From Rhizobium sp. Leaf262 (GTDB taxonomy: Bacteria; Pseudomonadota; Alphaproteobacteria; Rhizobiales; Rhizobiaceae): a stretch of 64,000 bases of DNA. The DNA is taken from assembly GCF_001422245.1 (NCBI RefSeq), contig NZ_LMMM01000020.1, forward strand, positions 1-64,000, written 5' to 3'. Each line of letters begins with the position of its first letter. Position 1 is the stretch's first letter. The notes under the pieces were generated by a model. The model was not told the DNA's origin, searched no databases, and saw only the letters and a list, made by a program, of their open reading frames with translations. The position numbers and the translations under genes are program-made. Below are positions 54,657 to 63,782 of this stretch, piece after piece.

Positions 54657-56897
54657 TCAACCGGATTTGACGCGCAACAGCCTCAAGGCATTCAGCGTCA
54701 CAAGAACAGTTGCCCCTGTGTCTGCCAGAATGGCAGGCCACAGGCCGGTTATGCCCAGGATGGTCGTAACGAGGAACACAGCTTTCAAGCCGAGTGACAT
54801 GGCGATGTTCTGATAGATGTTGCGCATCGTTCGTTTTGAAAGCTCGATCATTCTGAAGACATCGCCGACGCGCCCGTGCAGAATGGCGGCATCCGCCGTT
54901 TCCAGGGCCACGTCCGTGCCGCCGCCCATCGCGATGCCGATATCGGCAGCAGCCAAAGCAGGCGCGTCGTTGATACCGTCTCCCACCTTACTGACGACGA
55001 GCCCCTGACTTTTCAAATCCTGCACGATGCGCTGCTTGTCTTCGGGCATCAGTTCGGCGCGCACCTCGATGCCGAGTGCCTGACCGATCGCATCCGCCGT
55101 CCGGCGATTATCACCGGTCAACATGATGGTTTTCACGCCGCTCTGCTTGAGAGTTAAAAGGCCCTGTGCAGCGTCAGCCCGTGGCTCGTCACGCATGGCG
55201 ATCGCACCGGCAAGCGTGTTGCCTGCGATGAGAACCGACACGGTTTTGCCTTCACCATTCAACGCGTCGATGGCCTTGAGATAGTGTTCTGGCATGGTGA
55301 TCCGGTCTGCGGCGGCTTTCGGTGAGCCCAGAAAAATCTCCTGCCCTTCCACAATAGCGGTAACACCCTTGCCACCCAGCGCCTTGGCTTCGGTCGCCAG
55401 TGGAATGACCACGGCAGTTTCCTTTGCCTTTGCAAGGATCGATAGGGCGAGAGGGTGGCTCGATCCGGTTTCAAGGGCTGCTGCCAATCGCAGGATATCC
55501 ACCTCTGACAATGCGAGCGGGACGATATCCGTCACCTTGGGCTTGCCCTCCGTCAATGTCCCGGTCTTGTCGAAGGCGACTGCTGTCAAACGTCCAAGCC
55601 CCTCCAGAACGGCGCCACCCTTCATCAACAGTCCACGCCGGGCTCCAGCCGAAAGCGCAGCAGCAATGGCCGCAGGCGTGGAAATCACGAGCGCGCAAGG
55701 GCAGCCGATCAACAGAATGGCAAGACCTTTGTAAATCCACTCGTTCCAGTCCGCGCCGGAAAGGACAGGCGGGAGTATCGCCACCAACGCAGCCACGACA
55801 ACCACGGCGGGGGTGTAGTACCGGGAAAAGCGGTCGATGAAGCGCTCCGTTGGCGCCTTCTTTTCCTGCGCTTCCTCCACAAGCTTGACGATACGCGCAA
55901 TGGTGTTGTCCTGCGCCGCTGCCGTGACCCGCACGCGCAGTGCTGCGTTACCATTGACGGTGCCTGCAAACACGATGTCATCCACCCGCTTGGTGACCGG
56001 CACGCTTTCGCCGGTAACGGGCGCTTCGTCTACCGCGCTTTCGCCGGACAAAATGACACCATCCGCCGAAACACGGTCACCGGGACGCACGAGAATGACA
56101 GAACCGACGACCAGTCTCTCCGCAGGAGTTTCACGGGTCTCACCATCGACTTCGACAAGGGCTGTCTTCGGCACAAGTGCCGCAAGCGATGTGATGCTGT
56201 CGCGCGCTTTGCCTGCGGCGACACCTTCCAGCAATTCGCCGACGAGAAACAGAAAGACCACCGCCGCAGCCTCTTCCGTCGCATTGATAACGAGAGCTCC
56301 GATCGCAGCGATCGTCATCAGCATTTCAATGGAAAAGGGCGTTCCTGCAAACGCGGCCATGATGGCCCGTCGCGCAATCGGAACGAGGCCGACAAGCATG
56401 GCGAGTGCGAAAGCGTAAAGCTGGATAGCCGGGAAAAGGTGCCCTATACCATAAGCAAGGAGGAGCGCCGCACCCGCGACAATCGTCAACCGGCCCTTTT
56501 TACTTCTCCACCATGGCCCGGTGCTGGGCCCGTGGTCGTGACCATGCAGCCCCTTGACCGTGTTGACGTTCTTTGGTGCTTCATCAGACGAATAGTTGTG
56601 GTGATGATCTGCAGGAGAGTGGTGGTGACCACCACAGCAATGACCGGCATCATCTTGATGCTTCGGTGCTTCACCATCCGAAATCTCGACGACGTCATAG
56701 CCGAGGCCTTTGACCCTCCTGCCGATGGCCAAGAGATCACTGCCTTCGTGGTGGTTGACCGTCATCGTGCCAGCCGTGACGGAAACGGACACGTCCTCCA
56801 CTCCCGGCATACGGCGGACAGCTGTGTCGATCTTGGTGGCACAAGACGCGCAATCCATTCCCCCAACCCGAAATTTGGTCTTCAGCGGCAAAGTCAT
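54657..56897 (-). CDS. zntA: Zn/Cd/Pb-exporting P1B-type ATPase (ZntA-like)
   Basis: 746 residues; GAAGGAGCG precedes the ATG. An HMA domain with GMDCASC lies near residue 13, followed by a His-rich insert (about 85-110). The membrane part has the actuator TGES, the ion site GCPCALVIS, the phosphorylation site FDKTGTLTEGKPKV, the SSHPLA histidine-proline motif and the GDGINDAPALAAADIGIAMG hinge. The C-terminal DTGATVLVTLNALRLLR, with its Asp, is typical of the Zn2+/Cd2+/Pb2+ class. It pumps metal out of the cytoplasm. A MerR-type operator overlaps its promoter, but no merR-family gene is nearby. It is convergent with the GH36 gene. Confidence 0.95.
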   Translation of the reverse strand: MTLPLKTKFRVGGMDCASCATKIDTAVRRMPGVEDVSVSVTAGTMTVNHHEGSDLLAIGRRVKGLGYDVVEISDGEAPKHQDDAGHCCGGHHHSPADHHHNYSSDEAPKNVNTVKGLHGHDHGPSTGPWWRSKKGRLTIVAGAALLLAYGIGHLFPAIQLYAFALAMLVGLVPIARRAIMAAFAGTPFSIEMLMTIAAIGALVINATEEAAAVVFLFLVGELLEGVAAGKARDSITSLAALVPKTALVEVDGETRETPAERLVVGSVILVRPGDRVSADGVILSGESAVDEAPVTGESVPVTKRVDDIVFAGTVNGNAALRVRVTAAAQDNTIARIVKLVEEAQEKKAPTERFIDRFSRYYTPAVVVVAALVAILPPVLSGADWNEWIYKGLAILLIGCPCALVISTPAAIAAALSAGARRGLLMKGGAVLEGLGRLTAVAFDKTGTLTEGKPKVTDIVPLALSEVDILRLAAALETGSSHPLALSILAKAKETAVVIPLATEAKALGGKGVTAIVEGQEIFLGSPKAAADRITMPEHYLKAIDALNGEGKTVSVLIAGNTLAGAIAMRDEPRADAAQGLLTLKQSGVKTIMLTGDNRRTADAIGQALGIEVRAELMPEDKQRIVQDLKSQGLVVSKVGDGINDAPALAAADIGIAMGGGTDVALETADAAILHGRVGDVFRMIELSKRTMRNIYQNIAMSLGLKAVFLVTTILGITGLWPAILADTGATVLVTLNALRLLRVKSG

Positions 56898-56924
56898 AAG
56901 GCGCTCCTTCTCATCATGAGACCA

Positions 56925-56955
56925 GCCTTACGACCTCTAGTAACTAGAGCTACAA
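56925..56955 (-). promoter_or_regulatory. MerR-type (ZntR/CadR-like) promoter-operator of zntA
   Basis: The 15-base dyad CTCTAGTAACTAGAG (56935-56949) lies between a -35-like TTGTAG (56955-56950) and a -10-like TAAGGC (56930-56925), separated by 19 bases. That long spacer with a palindrome inside is the hallmark of MerR-family metal regulators. The transcript would start shortly before the zntA ATG at 56897. Confidence 0.7.
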
Positions 56956-57080
56956 GCAAAAAATGGATGGGGCGAGTGATTTTACTACACCCCTCCCCAC
57001 TTCCAGAGCACAACGGTATCGTTGTCGTGAACAACGTTCGAGAGGAAGCCGAATAGCGCGAGGCGTAGTATCGTTTTGCC

Positions 57081-58400
57081 CTAAACGAAAAACCTGTTTT
57101 CTGGCCGCGGAAGTCCCAGATGTTCGCGCAGTGTCGAGCCCTCGTAATCTCGCCTGAATAACCCGCGTCGCTGCAGTTCCGGAACAAGCCTTTGCGTCAC
57201 ATCATCAAGGCCCGCAGGCAGATGTGGAAAGACGATCGTGAACCCGTCCGATGCCGCGTTACCAAGCCAGGTCTCCATCTCGTCGGCAATGGTTTGTGGC
57301 GTTCCAACAAATGCGAGACCGGCATAGCCGCCGTATCGCTGGGCCAGTTGACGGACCGTCAGATTTTCTTCGCGCGCCAGACGGACCGCCTGGGCCTGCC
57401 CGGTTTTGCTGGCATTGGTCTCGGGTATTTCCGGTAGCGGGGCGTCAGGATCAAAGCCGGATGCGTCATGCCCAAGCGCAATCGAAAGTGAGGCGATCGC
57501 GCTATCGTAATGCACCAGACTGTCGAGTTTGGCGCGCTTGGCTTTGGCTTCCTCGACAGTGTCGCCGATCACGATCATGGCTGCCGGGAGGATTTTCAAA
57601 TGCTCCGGCTTTCTACCAAACGCTGGCATGCGCCCTTTGATATCTGCATAAAGTCCCGTTGCCGTAGCCATGTCACGAGGAGAGCAGAAGACGAGTTCGG
57701 CCGTCTCCGCAGCCAATTGACGGCCCGGTTCCGACTGGCCTGCCTGCACGATGACTGGCCAACCTTGAACAGGGCGGGCGATGTTGAGAGGACCGCGGAC
57801 ACTCAACTCGTCTCCCTTGTGGTCGAGGACATGCATCTTCGTAGGATCGAAGAAAATACCACTCTCCTGATTACGGATAAAAGCGTCATCGGCGAAACTG
57901 TCCCAAAGGCCAGTCACGACGTCGTAGAATTCGCGGGCGCGCGCATATCGATCGCCGTGAGCGACATGTTCGTCCAGCCCGAAATTCCGAGCGGAATCAG
58001 GATTGGATGTGGTGACGATATTCCAGGCCGCGCGACCGTTGCTGATATGATCCAGCGAGGCAAAGCGACGGGCCACATGGTAGGGTTCGTCGAATGTCGT
58101 CGAGGCGGTGGCAGCAAGCCCGATCTTCTCCGTCACTGAAGCGAGAGCGGAAAGAAGCGTAAAAGGCTCAAAGGACGTTACGGTATGGCTGCGCATGAGA
58201 GCGTCGACCGGCATGTTCAGGACGGCCAGATGATCGGCCATAAAGAAGGCATCGAACTTTGCCGCCTCGAGCTTCTCGATGAATGACCTGATATGGCCAA
58301 AGTTGAAGTTGGCGTCGGGATAAGCGCCGGGGTAACGCCAGGCCCCGGTGTGTAGGCTTACGGGTCTCATAAAAGCGGTTAGGTGCAGGGATGTTGCCAT
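57081..58400 (-). CDS. LLM-class FMN-dependent monooxygenase (DszA/NtaA/SnaA type)
   Basis: 439 residues, a bacterial-luciferase-like TIM barrel. It shows HTGAWRYPGAYPDANFNFGH near the start, KFDAFFMADHLAVL, LAATASTTFDEPYHVARRFASLDHISNGRAAWNIVTTSNPD (a motif strongly associated with NtaA/SnaA/DszA) and QAGQSEPGRQLAAETAELVFC. Such enzymes use FMNH2 supplied by a separate reductase to oxygenate substrates; DszA opens dibenzothiophene sulfone to a sulfinate. It is the last gene of the minus-strand group after the DszC- and DszB-like genes, with a 211-base gap. A reductase gene is not in the window. The substrate is inferred from context only. Confidence 0.88.
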   Translation of the reverse strand: MATSLHLTAFMRPVSLHTGAWRYPGAYPDANFNFGHIRSFIEKLEAAKFDAFFMADHLAVLNMPVDALMRSHTVTSFEPFTLLSALASVTEKIGLAATASTTFDEPYHVARRFASLDHISNGRAAWNIVTTSNPDSARNFGLDEHVAHGDRYARAREFYDVVTGLWDSFADDAFIRNQESGIFFDPTKMHVLDHKGDELSVRGPLNIARPVQGWPVIVQAGQSEPGRQLAAETAELVFCSPRDMATATGLYADIKGRMPAFGRKPEHLKILPAAMIVIGDTVEEAKAKRAKLDSLVHYDSAIASLSIALGHDASGFDPDAPLPEIPETNASKTGQAQAVRLAREENLTVRQLAQRYGGYAGLAFVGTPQTIADEMETWLGNAASDGFTIVFPHLPAGLDDVTQRLVPELQRRGLFRRDYEGSTLREHLGLPRPENRFFV

Positions 58401-58611
58401 AAGATGCGCTCTTCAGTTTCAACGAGGCCTTGGATGTGGGTAGCGATGTGCGAAATATAGGGAGCAGGTCGCATCTCGCAAAGAGCCCTGGAGATGGACG
58501 GGCAACCCCACCCGGATTTTACCGCATAGGGCTTCTTTGGCCAGACTGACATCAAAAAGTGCTTTTCCCAAGCGAACCGATGCGTGCCTTTTCCGCCTAA
58601 ACACACCAACG

Positions 58612-59799
58612 TCATCGAGTTCCACGACTAAAGACATCGACTGCGTTTCGCCCGAGCATGGAACGGATCATGTGACCTTGCGGTGCATGGGCGCGGGCAG
58701 TGATTGCGTCGCGATGGTGACGCTCCAGATTATAGTCCCGTCGCAGTCCGCGATTTCCGCCAAGTTCAAGGGCGAGATCAGTGATGGTGACAGCGTTTTC
58801 GATGACGACATGGCGAAGAGCAAACGCGTCCGTTCCGATCGACACACCGGCATCGACATCACGCGAGACCGACGTGAGCAGCCTTTTATTGGCAGTCAGC
58901 AGCACTTCGATATGTCCGATCCCTTCTTGAATTCGGGGAATGGTAGCGAGCGACGCGCCCAGGCTGGATGGGACATGCGCGGTCAGATGGCGCAGCAGGT
59001 CGTCACGGGCAGAAAGGGCAACGCCGTGATAGACTGCCGAAAGCAGGGTGAAGAAGGTCTGGCCATCCGCCTCGTCACGGCGAAGGGGTTCGTTCGCTGG
59101 CTGCTGCGCGACGATGTCAGCCAGCGGCACACGCACATTCGTCAAAACCAGATCGTGACTGGCGGTGCCGAACATGCCGGTCGCCTCCCATGCGCGGTCG
59201 TGGCTGATGCCATCGCTGTCGAGTGGGACAAGCAGCTGCACCAGGCGAGGCGCAGTCTCTTCCGTCACGGCGAGAACGATGGCCCATTTAAGACCGGGAA
59301 GCCCGGTCACGAAGCTTTTGCGGCCACTGATGACCCAAGAATCGCCATCGATCCGCGCCACCGTTTCCGGCAATCCACCATGCGCGGGAGAGCCTGCACC
59401 GGGTTCGGCCTGTGCATTGTTCAGGAGCGCTGGCCCTTCGAGATTGGCGGCGAGAACCCTGGAGGCAAGCGCGGAGGACCAGCGACCACGCCTTATGGCG
59501 GAATGGACGCTGTAATGCATGGCGAGAATAAGCGCTGTGGAGGGGTCGCCGCTGGCGATGGTGGAAATCACGGCCTGCGTGATTTCAAGACCTGCGCCAA
59601 GACCGCCATCCTCCCGTGAGGTGACCAGCCCCAGCAGTCCGGACTGGAAAAGTGCAGCAAAGTTTTCAGCGGCGAACTCACCGGTTTTGTCATAGTCGGC
59701 GGCGGTTTCGGCAAAGCGCCGCGCCAGATCGGCTGCGATAGCTACAGGATCGACTGGTGGTTCGGAAGACTGTTTGACGGAAGAGACAGCTGCACTCAT
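58612..59799 (-). CDS. Acyl-CoA-dehydrogenase-fold flavin monooxygenase (DszC/SfnB-like)
   Basis: 395 residues. The acyl-CoA dehydrogenase fold is visible (FAALFQSGLLGLVTSREDGGLG, LNNAQAEPGAGSPAHGG, DSWVISGRKSFVTGLPGLKWAIVLA, then a helical C-terminal domain ending in ALELGGNRGLRRDYNLERHHRDA). The catalytic Glu of true dehydrogenases is not evident, and the length and neighbours fit the DszC/SfnB/TdsC-type monooxygenases that oxidise thio-ethers or sulfones with FMNH2. The ATG overlaps the stop of the DszB-like gene (ATGA), so the two are coupled. It is not a fatty-acid enzyme by context. Confidence 0.85.
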   Translation of the reverse strand: MSAAVSSVKQSSEPPVDPVAIAADLARRFAETAADYDKTGEFAAENFAALFQSGLLGLVTSREDGGLGAGLEITQAVISTIASGDPSTALILAMHYSVHSAIRRGRWSSALASRVLAANLEGPALLNNAQAEPGAGSPAHGGLPETVARIDGDSWVISGRKSFVTGLPGLKWAIVLAVTEETAPRLVQLLVPLDSDGISHDRAWEATGMFGTASHDLVLTNVRVPLADIVAQQPANEPLRRDEADGQTFFTLLSAVYHGVALSARDDLLRHLTAHVPSSLGASLATIPRIQEGIGHIEVLLTANKRLLTSVSRDVDAGVSIGTDAFALRHVVIENAVTITDLALELGGNRGLRRDYNLERHHRDAITARAHAPQGHMIRSMLGRNAVDVFSRGTR

Positions 59800-60830
59800 G
59801 CCACGGCCCTCTCAGACGTCGCATCGACAAAACGGGCATCGACCCATTCTGCGATATCGAAGTCATTTTCGAGGAAGCCCCATTCATGCAGGAAATCCTT
59901 GTAGTGCCCGACAGCGGCCACCAGGTCGGCATCCAGCCCGATGCCCAGATGGCGGTGAACATCCGCACCATTAGCCGCAAGCACCTGTTCCTCGCTCGCC
60001 CCGGCCTCCCGCGCGATGAAGCGGCGGGTTTCTTCGGGGTGCTGTTCGGCCCAGTTGGATGCCTTGCGAATGACGGTGATGAGACGTTCGACAAGATCAG
60101 GACGCTCATCTGCAAGACGCGCATCCACCGTCAAAACACGGGGTGACCCGGAGTTGATGCGAATCTTCGGATCAGGATGGAAGCCGAACTCCACAACCTG
60201 CACCGCGCCGATGAGATTGGCGACGCTCACGCCTGCGGTTCCCTTGACGAAGATGGCATCGACATCTCCGCGTAACAGTGCTGCGACCTCTTCGCCAAAG
60301 CTTTGACGGCGCTTAAGACCGAACAGCGAAGGACCTTCCTGCGAGGCCAGAACCGAATCCTTGATCTCGATGTCGACCAATTGGACGTCATCACTCTTCA
60401 AGCCTTCCAGCGACAGAGCCGATACCAGCCCCTTGAGAGCCGTTGCGGCCATGAAATCCACGATGCCTTCCGGCCTGCGCGGCACACCGAAGCGGCGGCC
60501 AACGAGGTCTTTGACGAAGCGAATACCCGTGTGCGGCAGGGTAATGACGGCCTGAAACTCATCCGTCCATGTAATGCCGACGAGCCGGGTGTTACGCCCT
60601 TCGGAGCGCGCACGAATGGGCGGCACATTGCCGCCATGGCGGAAAGACCATTCCAGCGTATGGTTGAAGTGGCTTTGCCTGATGGCACGATCCGGCGAAT
60701 CGATGATCGATTTCAGGGCAACGCCCACATCGGCAAATGTCTGTTCCAGATAGCCCAATTGAGCCGCCAGACCAACAGGCGTGGGAACAGGGCAGCGCGT
60801 GTACCAGATTTCGGAAAGTGGCGTTGTCAT
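59796..60830 (-). CDS. DszB-like sulfinate desulfinase (NMT1/SsuA fold)
   Basis: 344 residues from the ATG at 60830 (AGGAC upstream). No signal peptide is visible, unlike a true ABC binding protein. The fold is that of SsuA/ThiY-like binding proteins, to which DszB belongs. Residues expected for DszB catalysis are present: Cys13 in YTRCPVPTP (DszB Cys27 lies in SNCPVPN), His54-Phe55, then Arg64-x-Gly66-Gly67 and Pro-Pro, with the same 10- and 3-residue spacings as His60/Arg70/Gly73 of DszB. LVGITW also matches. DszB cleaves an aryl sulfinate to sulfite. The alternative is a lipid-anchorless or secreted sulfonate-binding protein. The neighbours favour the enzyme. Confidence 0.75.
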   Translation of the reverse strand: MTTPLSEIWYTRCPVPTPVGLAAQLGYLEQTFADVGVALKSIIDSPDRAIRQSHFNHTLEWSFRHGGNVPPIRARSEGRNTRLVGITWTDEFQAVITLPHTGIRFVKDLVGRRFGVPRRPEGIVDFMAATALKGLVSALSLEGLKSDDVQLVDIEIKDSVLASQEGPSLFGLKRRQSFGEEVAALLRGDVDAIFVKGTAGVSVANLIGAVQVVEFGFHPDPKIRINSGSPRVLTVDARLADERPDLVERLITVIRKASNWAEQHPEETRRFIAREAGASEEQVLAANGADVHRHLGIGLDADLVAAVGHYKDFLHEWGFLENDFDIAEWVDARFVDATSERAVA

Positions 60831-60931
60831 CACATGTCCTCGATTTGAAGTGCAAAAGGGAAGAGAGGCGTTGGAAAATGCACGCCAAGGCGACCCACCG
60901 CCCTGAAGACGATGGGTCTTTTCGGGATGGG

Positions 60932-62536
60932 TCAGGACGTGGCGATATGGGCAAACGCAAGACTGCCAGCCGCGCCCTCTGCGCCCACGGTGTGATCCGC
61001 CAGCCGTTTGTTGTAGATCGTGATTTCCGGCGCGCTGACGATGTCGATCGCGGGGACATCCTCGACAAGGATCTGCTGGATTTCCTTCCACTGCGCGAAG
61101 CGCTTTTCAGGGTTAATCTCAACAGCAGCAGCTTCGAACAGCGCATCCACTTTCGGATTGCTATAGGCTGCGCCATTGGAGAAAGGCACACCTTTCTTGA
61201 AGTTCTTGCTCCAGTAAAGCCGCTGGACGCCGACAGTCGGGTCGAACAGATTGCTCATGCCCTCATAGGCGAAATCGAAATCACGGTCGGTGTAGATGCG
61301 CTTGGTATAGGTCGCAAAATCCTGATTGCGGACGTTCACCTCCACACCAACTTTCGCCAACGCCTGACGGATGTAATCTGCCCCGCGCGGATAACCTTCG
61401 CCGGGAACGTAATCGAGGTTGATGCGCAAACGCACGCCATCCGCGCCACGCTTATATCCCGCCTCATCCAGCAGTGCTTCCGCTGCCTTCAGATCGATTG
61501 GATAGGTCTTTAGGTCGCCAACATACCACTTACTCAGCTTCGCGCTGATCGGGCCTGGAATGGGCGCACCATAGCCATAATTGACCGTGTTGAAGATGAC
61601 GTTGCGGTCGATGACATGCGCGAAGGCACGCCGAACGCGCACATCCTTGAAGAATTCCTTCTCCATGTTGAATTCCACACGGCTGATGCTGTTGATATAT
61701 TGATATCCCTGCGTGTCGAAGACGAGATCCGGCAAAGCCTTGAGACGGTCCAGATCGCTGTAGGGGACGGGCGTTCCGGGCGCCAGATCGATCTCACCAG
61801 ACTCAATGGCAATGCTGCGCGCCGCCGAATCCGTAATGAAACGCACGATCAGTTGGTCGAGATAGGGACGCGGTTTGTCCCAGTAATCCGGGTTGCGCAC
61901 ATAAACGATGTGGCTGCCGCGCACCCACTCCTTGAACTTGAACGGACCCGTGCCGACGGGCGCATAATTGGCCGGGTTTTCCTGAACCTTCGTGCCCTCA
62001 TAAAGATGCTTCGGCACGATGGGTGTCTCGCCAGCGGCAAGTGCTGTAATGAGGTAGGGCGCCGGCTTGGAAAGAACCAAGACCACCGTCAGTTCGTCAG
62101 GCGTTTCGACATCCGACAGGTTAAGGAAGGTATTGCGTCCGCGTGGGTGCACCTCCTTGATGGTCTTGATCGAGAAGGCGACGTCGGCGGAGGTGAAGGG
62201 CTTGCCATCATGCCATGTCACACCGGGTCGCAGCTTGAAGGTATAACGCAAGCCATCCGGGCTGATCTGCCACTCCGTTGCCAGAAGCGGTTTCGGATTG
62301 AGATCGAAATCATAGGTCAGCAAACCCTCCGTCACCTTCGGCGAGACATAAAAGGAATTGCCCGCCGTGTGGGCGATAGTGGTCAGCACCGGCGGTTCGG
62401 TGGCCAGCAGGAAGGTTGCCGTGCCGCCGAGCGCGGGCTCCACCGCCCACGCCCCGACACGTGAAAGTGAAACGGCACCCAGGGCGACGGATGCCAGAAG
62501 AAACCCGCGTCTTGTCGTTTGATGGAAATCTGTCAT
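60932..62536 (-). CDS. Opp/Dpp-type ABC transporter binding protein
   Basis: 534 residues from the ATG at 62536 with GAGAGGAAC upstream. A twin-arginine-like signal (TTRRGFLLASVALGAVSLSRVGAWA) precedes the family-5 binding protein. Features are VTEGLLTYDFDLNPKPLLATEW, YTFKLRPGVTWHDGKPFTSADVAFS (conserved in the family), VGTGPFKFKEW and the C-terminal YWSKNFKKGVPFSNGAAYSNPKVDALFEAA. It should capture a solute in the periplasm for the permeases encoded divergently. Family members take peptides, nickel, opines or glutathione. The adjoining desulfurisation genes suggest an organosulfur compound, which is inference. Confidence 0.9.
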   Translation of the reverse strand: MTDFHQTTRRGFLLASVALGAVSLSRVGAWAVEPALGGTATFLLATEPPVLTTIAHTAGNSFYVSPKVTEGLLTYDFDLNPKPLLATEWQISPDGLRYTFKLRPGVTWHDGKPFTSADVAFSIKTIKEVHPRGRNTFLNLSDVETPDELTVVLVLSKPAPYLITALAAGETPIVPKHLYEGTKVQENPANYAPVGTGPFKFKEWVRGSHIVYVRNPDYWDKPRPYLDQLIVRFITDSAARSIAIESGEIDLAPGTPVPYSDLDRLKALPDLVFDTQGYQYINSISRVEFNMEKEFFKDVRVRRAFAHVIDRNVIFNTVNYGYGAPIPGPISAKLSKWYVGDLKTYPIDLKAAEALLDEAGYKRGADGVRLRINLDYVPGEGYPRGADYIRQALAKVGVEVNVRNQDFATYTKRIYTDRDFDFAYEGMSNLFDPTVGVQRLYWSKNFKKGVPFSNGAAYSNPKVDALFEAAAVEINPEKRFAQWKEIQQILVEDVPAIDIVSAPEITIYNKRLADHTVGAEGAAGSLAFAHIATS

Positions 62537-62620
62537 GTCACGTTCCTCTCCGCGCCGGTATCGACCGGCGAAACTTGCCCCAATGGAAAAATCGTTTCTG
62601 CCAAAGACCGATAAGAGCAC

Positions 62621-62792
62621 ATACGCCCAAGAATTGTCTTTTTTAGAAATTATCTTTCCTTAAATGGGTATTTATTGCTGTTTTTAAGAAAATAATTCCG
62701 TTATCTCTTTGACAAATTCCATAATTTTAGTCAACTAATAACCTATTCAAATCGGGCAGTGCTGACGCCTGAGACAAAACGGATGGGAAGCA
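62621..62792. promoter_or_regulatory. Divergent promoter region with a TTGAC-N16-GTCAA dyad
   Basis: This AT-rich gap separates the binding-protein gene from the permease genes. It holds TTGAC (62709-62713) and GTCAA (62730-62734), an inverted repeat with 16 bases between, and an imperfect repeat of CTTAAA (about 62658) with TTTAAG (about 62684). Both are plausible regulator sites, for instance for a LysR-type sulfur regulator. TTGACA at 62709 could also be a -35 element for the permease genes, but no clean -10 at 17 bases is seen. Confidence 0.35.
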
Positions 62793-63782
62793 ATGTCGAA
62801 TTCGAAGCGGATTTTATCCCAGGCGCGCCGGGTCGCCTTGTCGGCCATACCAACCGTGCTTGGCATCATCATCTTGAATTTCTTCCTGCTTCAGCTTGCG
62901 CCGGGTGATGCCGCTGACGTGCTTGCCGCGGAAGCAGGTTCTGCGACGGTGGAGACGATGGCGGAGATGCGCTCTCGCTTCGGTCTCGATCTGCCGGTGC
63001 TGCATCAGTTGACGAACTACCTTGGCAATCTCGCGCAGTTCAGCCTTGGTTTTTCACCGCGATACGGCATGCCCGTAGCCGACCTGATCGGCCAACGACT
63101 GCCCGGGACGCTGGCGCTGATGGGTGCGGCGCTCGGCATCGCCATCTTCGTCGGTGTCTTCCTCGGATCGATCATGGCGCTTTTTTCCGGCAGATTGCCG
63201 GATCGAATCATCTCCATCGGATCGCTGATCTTCTATTCGGTTCCTGGCTTCTGGATTGGCTTGATGTTGATCCTGACATTTTCCGTCAAGCTCGGCTGGT
63301 TGCCATCGGGCGGTGACAGCACCATCGGCAGCAGCTTGACCGGCCTCGATGCCTTTTTGGATCGCATCCGCTACATCATTCTGCCCGCACTTTCTCTAGC
63401 CCTCTATTTTCTGGCCATCTATGCACGCCTGACCCGTGCAGCGATGCTGGAGGTAAAGTCGCAGGACTATGTGCGTACAGCGCGTGCCAAGGGCGTCTCG
63501 CCTTTCAAATTGACCACGCGCCACATCCTGCGCAACGCACTCATCCCCATTACCACCATGGCCGGAATGCACATCGGCGGACTTCTGGGTGGTGCGGTGG
63601 TGGTGGAGACGGTCTTTAGCTGGCCGGGATTGGGACGCCTCGCATTCGAAGCCGTGATGGCCCGTGATTTCAGCGTACTTCTCGGCATCCTGCTTCTGTC
63701 CTCTTTCGTCGTCATCATCGTCAACGCAGCCGTCGACCTCTTACAGGCATGGCTCGACCCTCGCATCGGAGAAAGCCGATGA
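62793..63782 (+). CDS. ABC transporter permease (DppB/OppB type)
   Basis: 329 residues; GGGAAG lies just before the ATG. Six membrane helices and the family signature are visible: LGIIILNFFLLQLAPGDAADVLA near the start, RFGLDLPVLHQLTNYLGNLAQFSLGFS, and the coupling-helix region YVRTARAKGVSPFKLTTRHILRNALIPITTMAGMHIGGLLGGAVVVETVFSWPGLGRL. It forms the channel with the DppC-type protein encoded immediately downstream (ATGA overlap). ATPase genes must lie beyond the window. Confidence 0.93.
   Translation: MSNSKRILSQARRVALSAIPTVLGIIILNFFLLQLAPGDAADVLAAEAGSATVETMAEMRSRFGLDLPVLHQLTNYLGNLAQFSLGFSPRYGMPVADLIGQRLPGTLALMGAALGIAIFVGVFLGSIMALFSGRLPDRIISIGSLIFYSVPGFWIGLMLILTFSVKLGWLPSGGDSTIGSSLTGLDAFLDRIRYIILPALSLALYFLAIYARLTRAAMLEVKSQDYVRTARAKGVSPFKLTTRHILRNALIPITTMAGMHIGGLLGGAVVVETVFSWPGLGRLAFEAVMARDFSVLLGILLLSSFVVIIVNAAVDLLQAWLDPRIGESR

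Noticed and set aside
58401-58611. Short frames between the DszC- and DszA-like genes
   Set aside because: Two overlapping frames exist on the minus strand, but neither has a ribosome binding site or protein-like composition.
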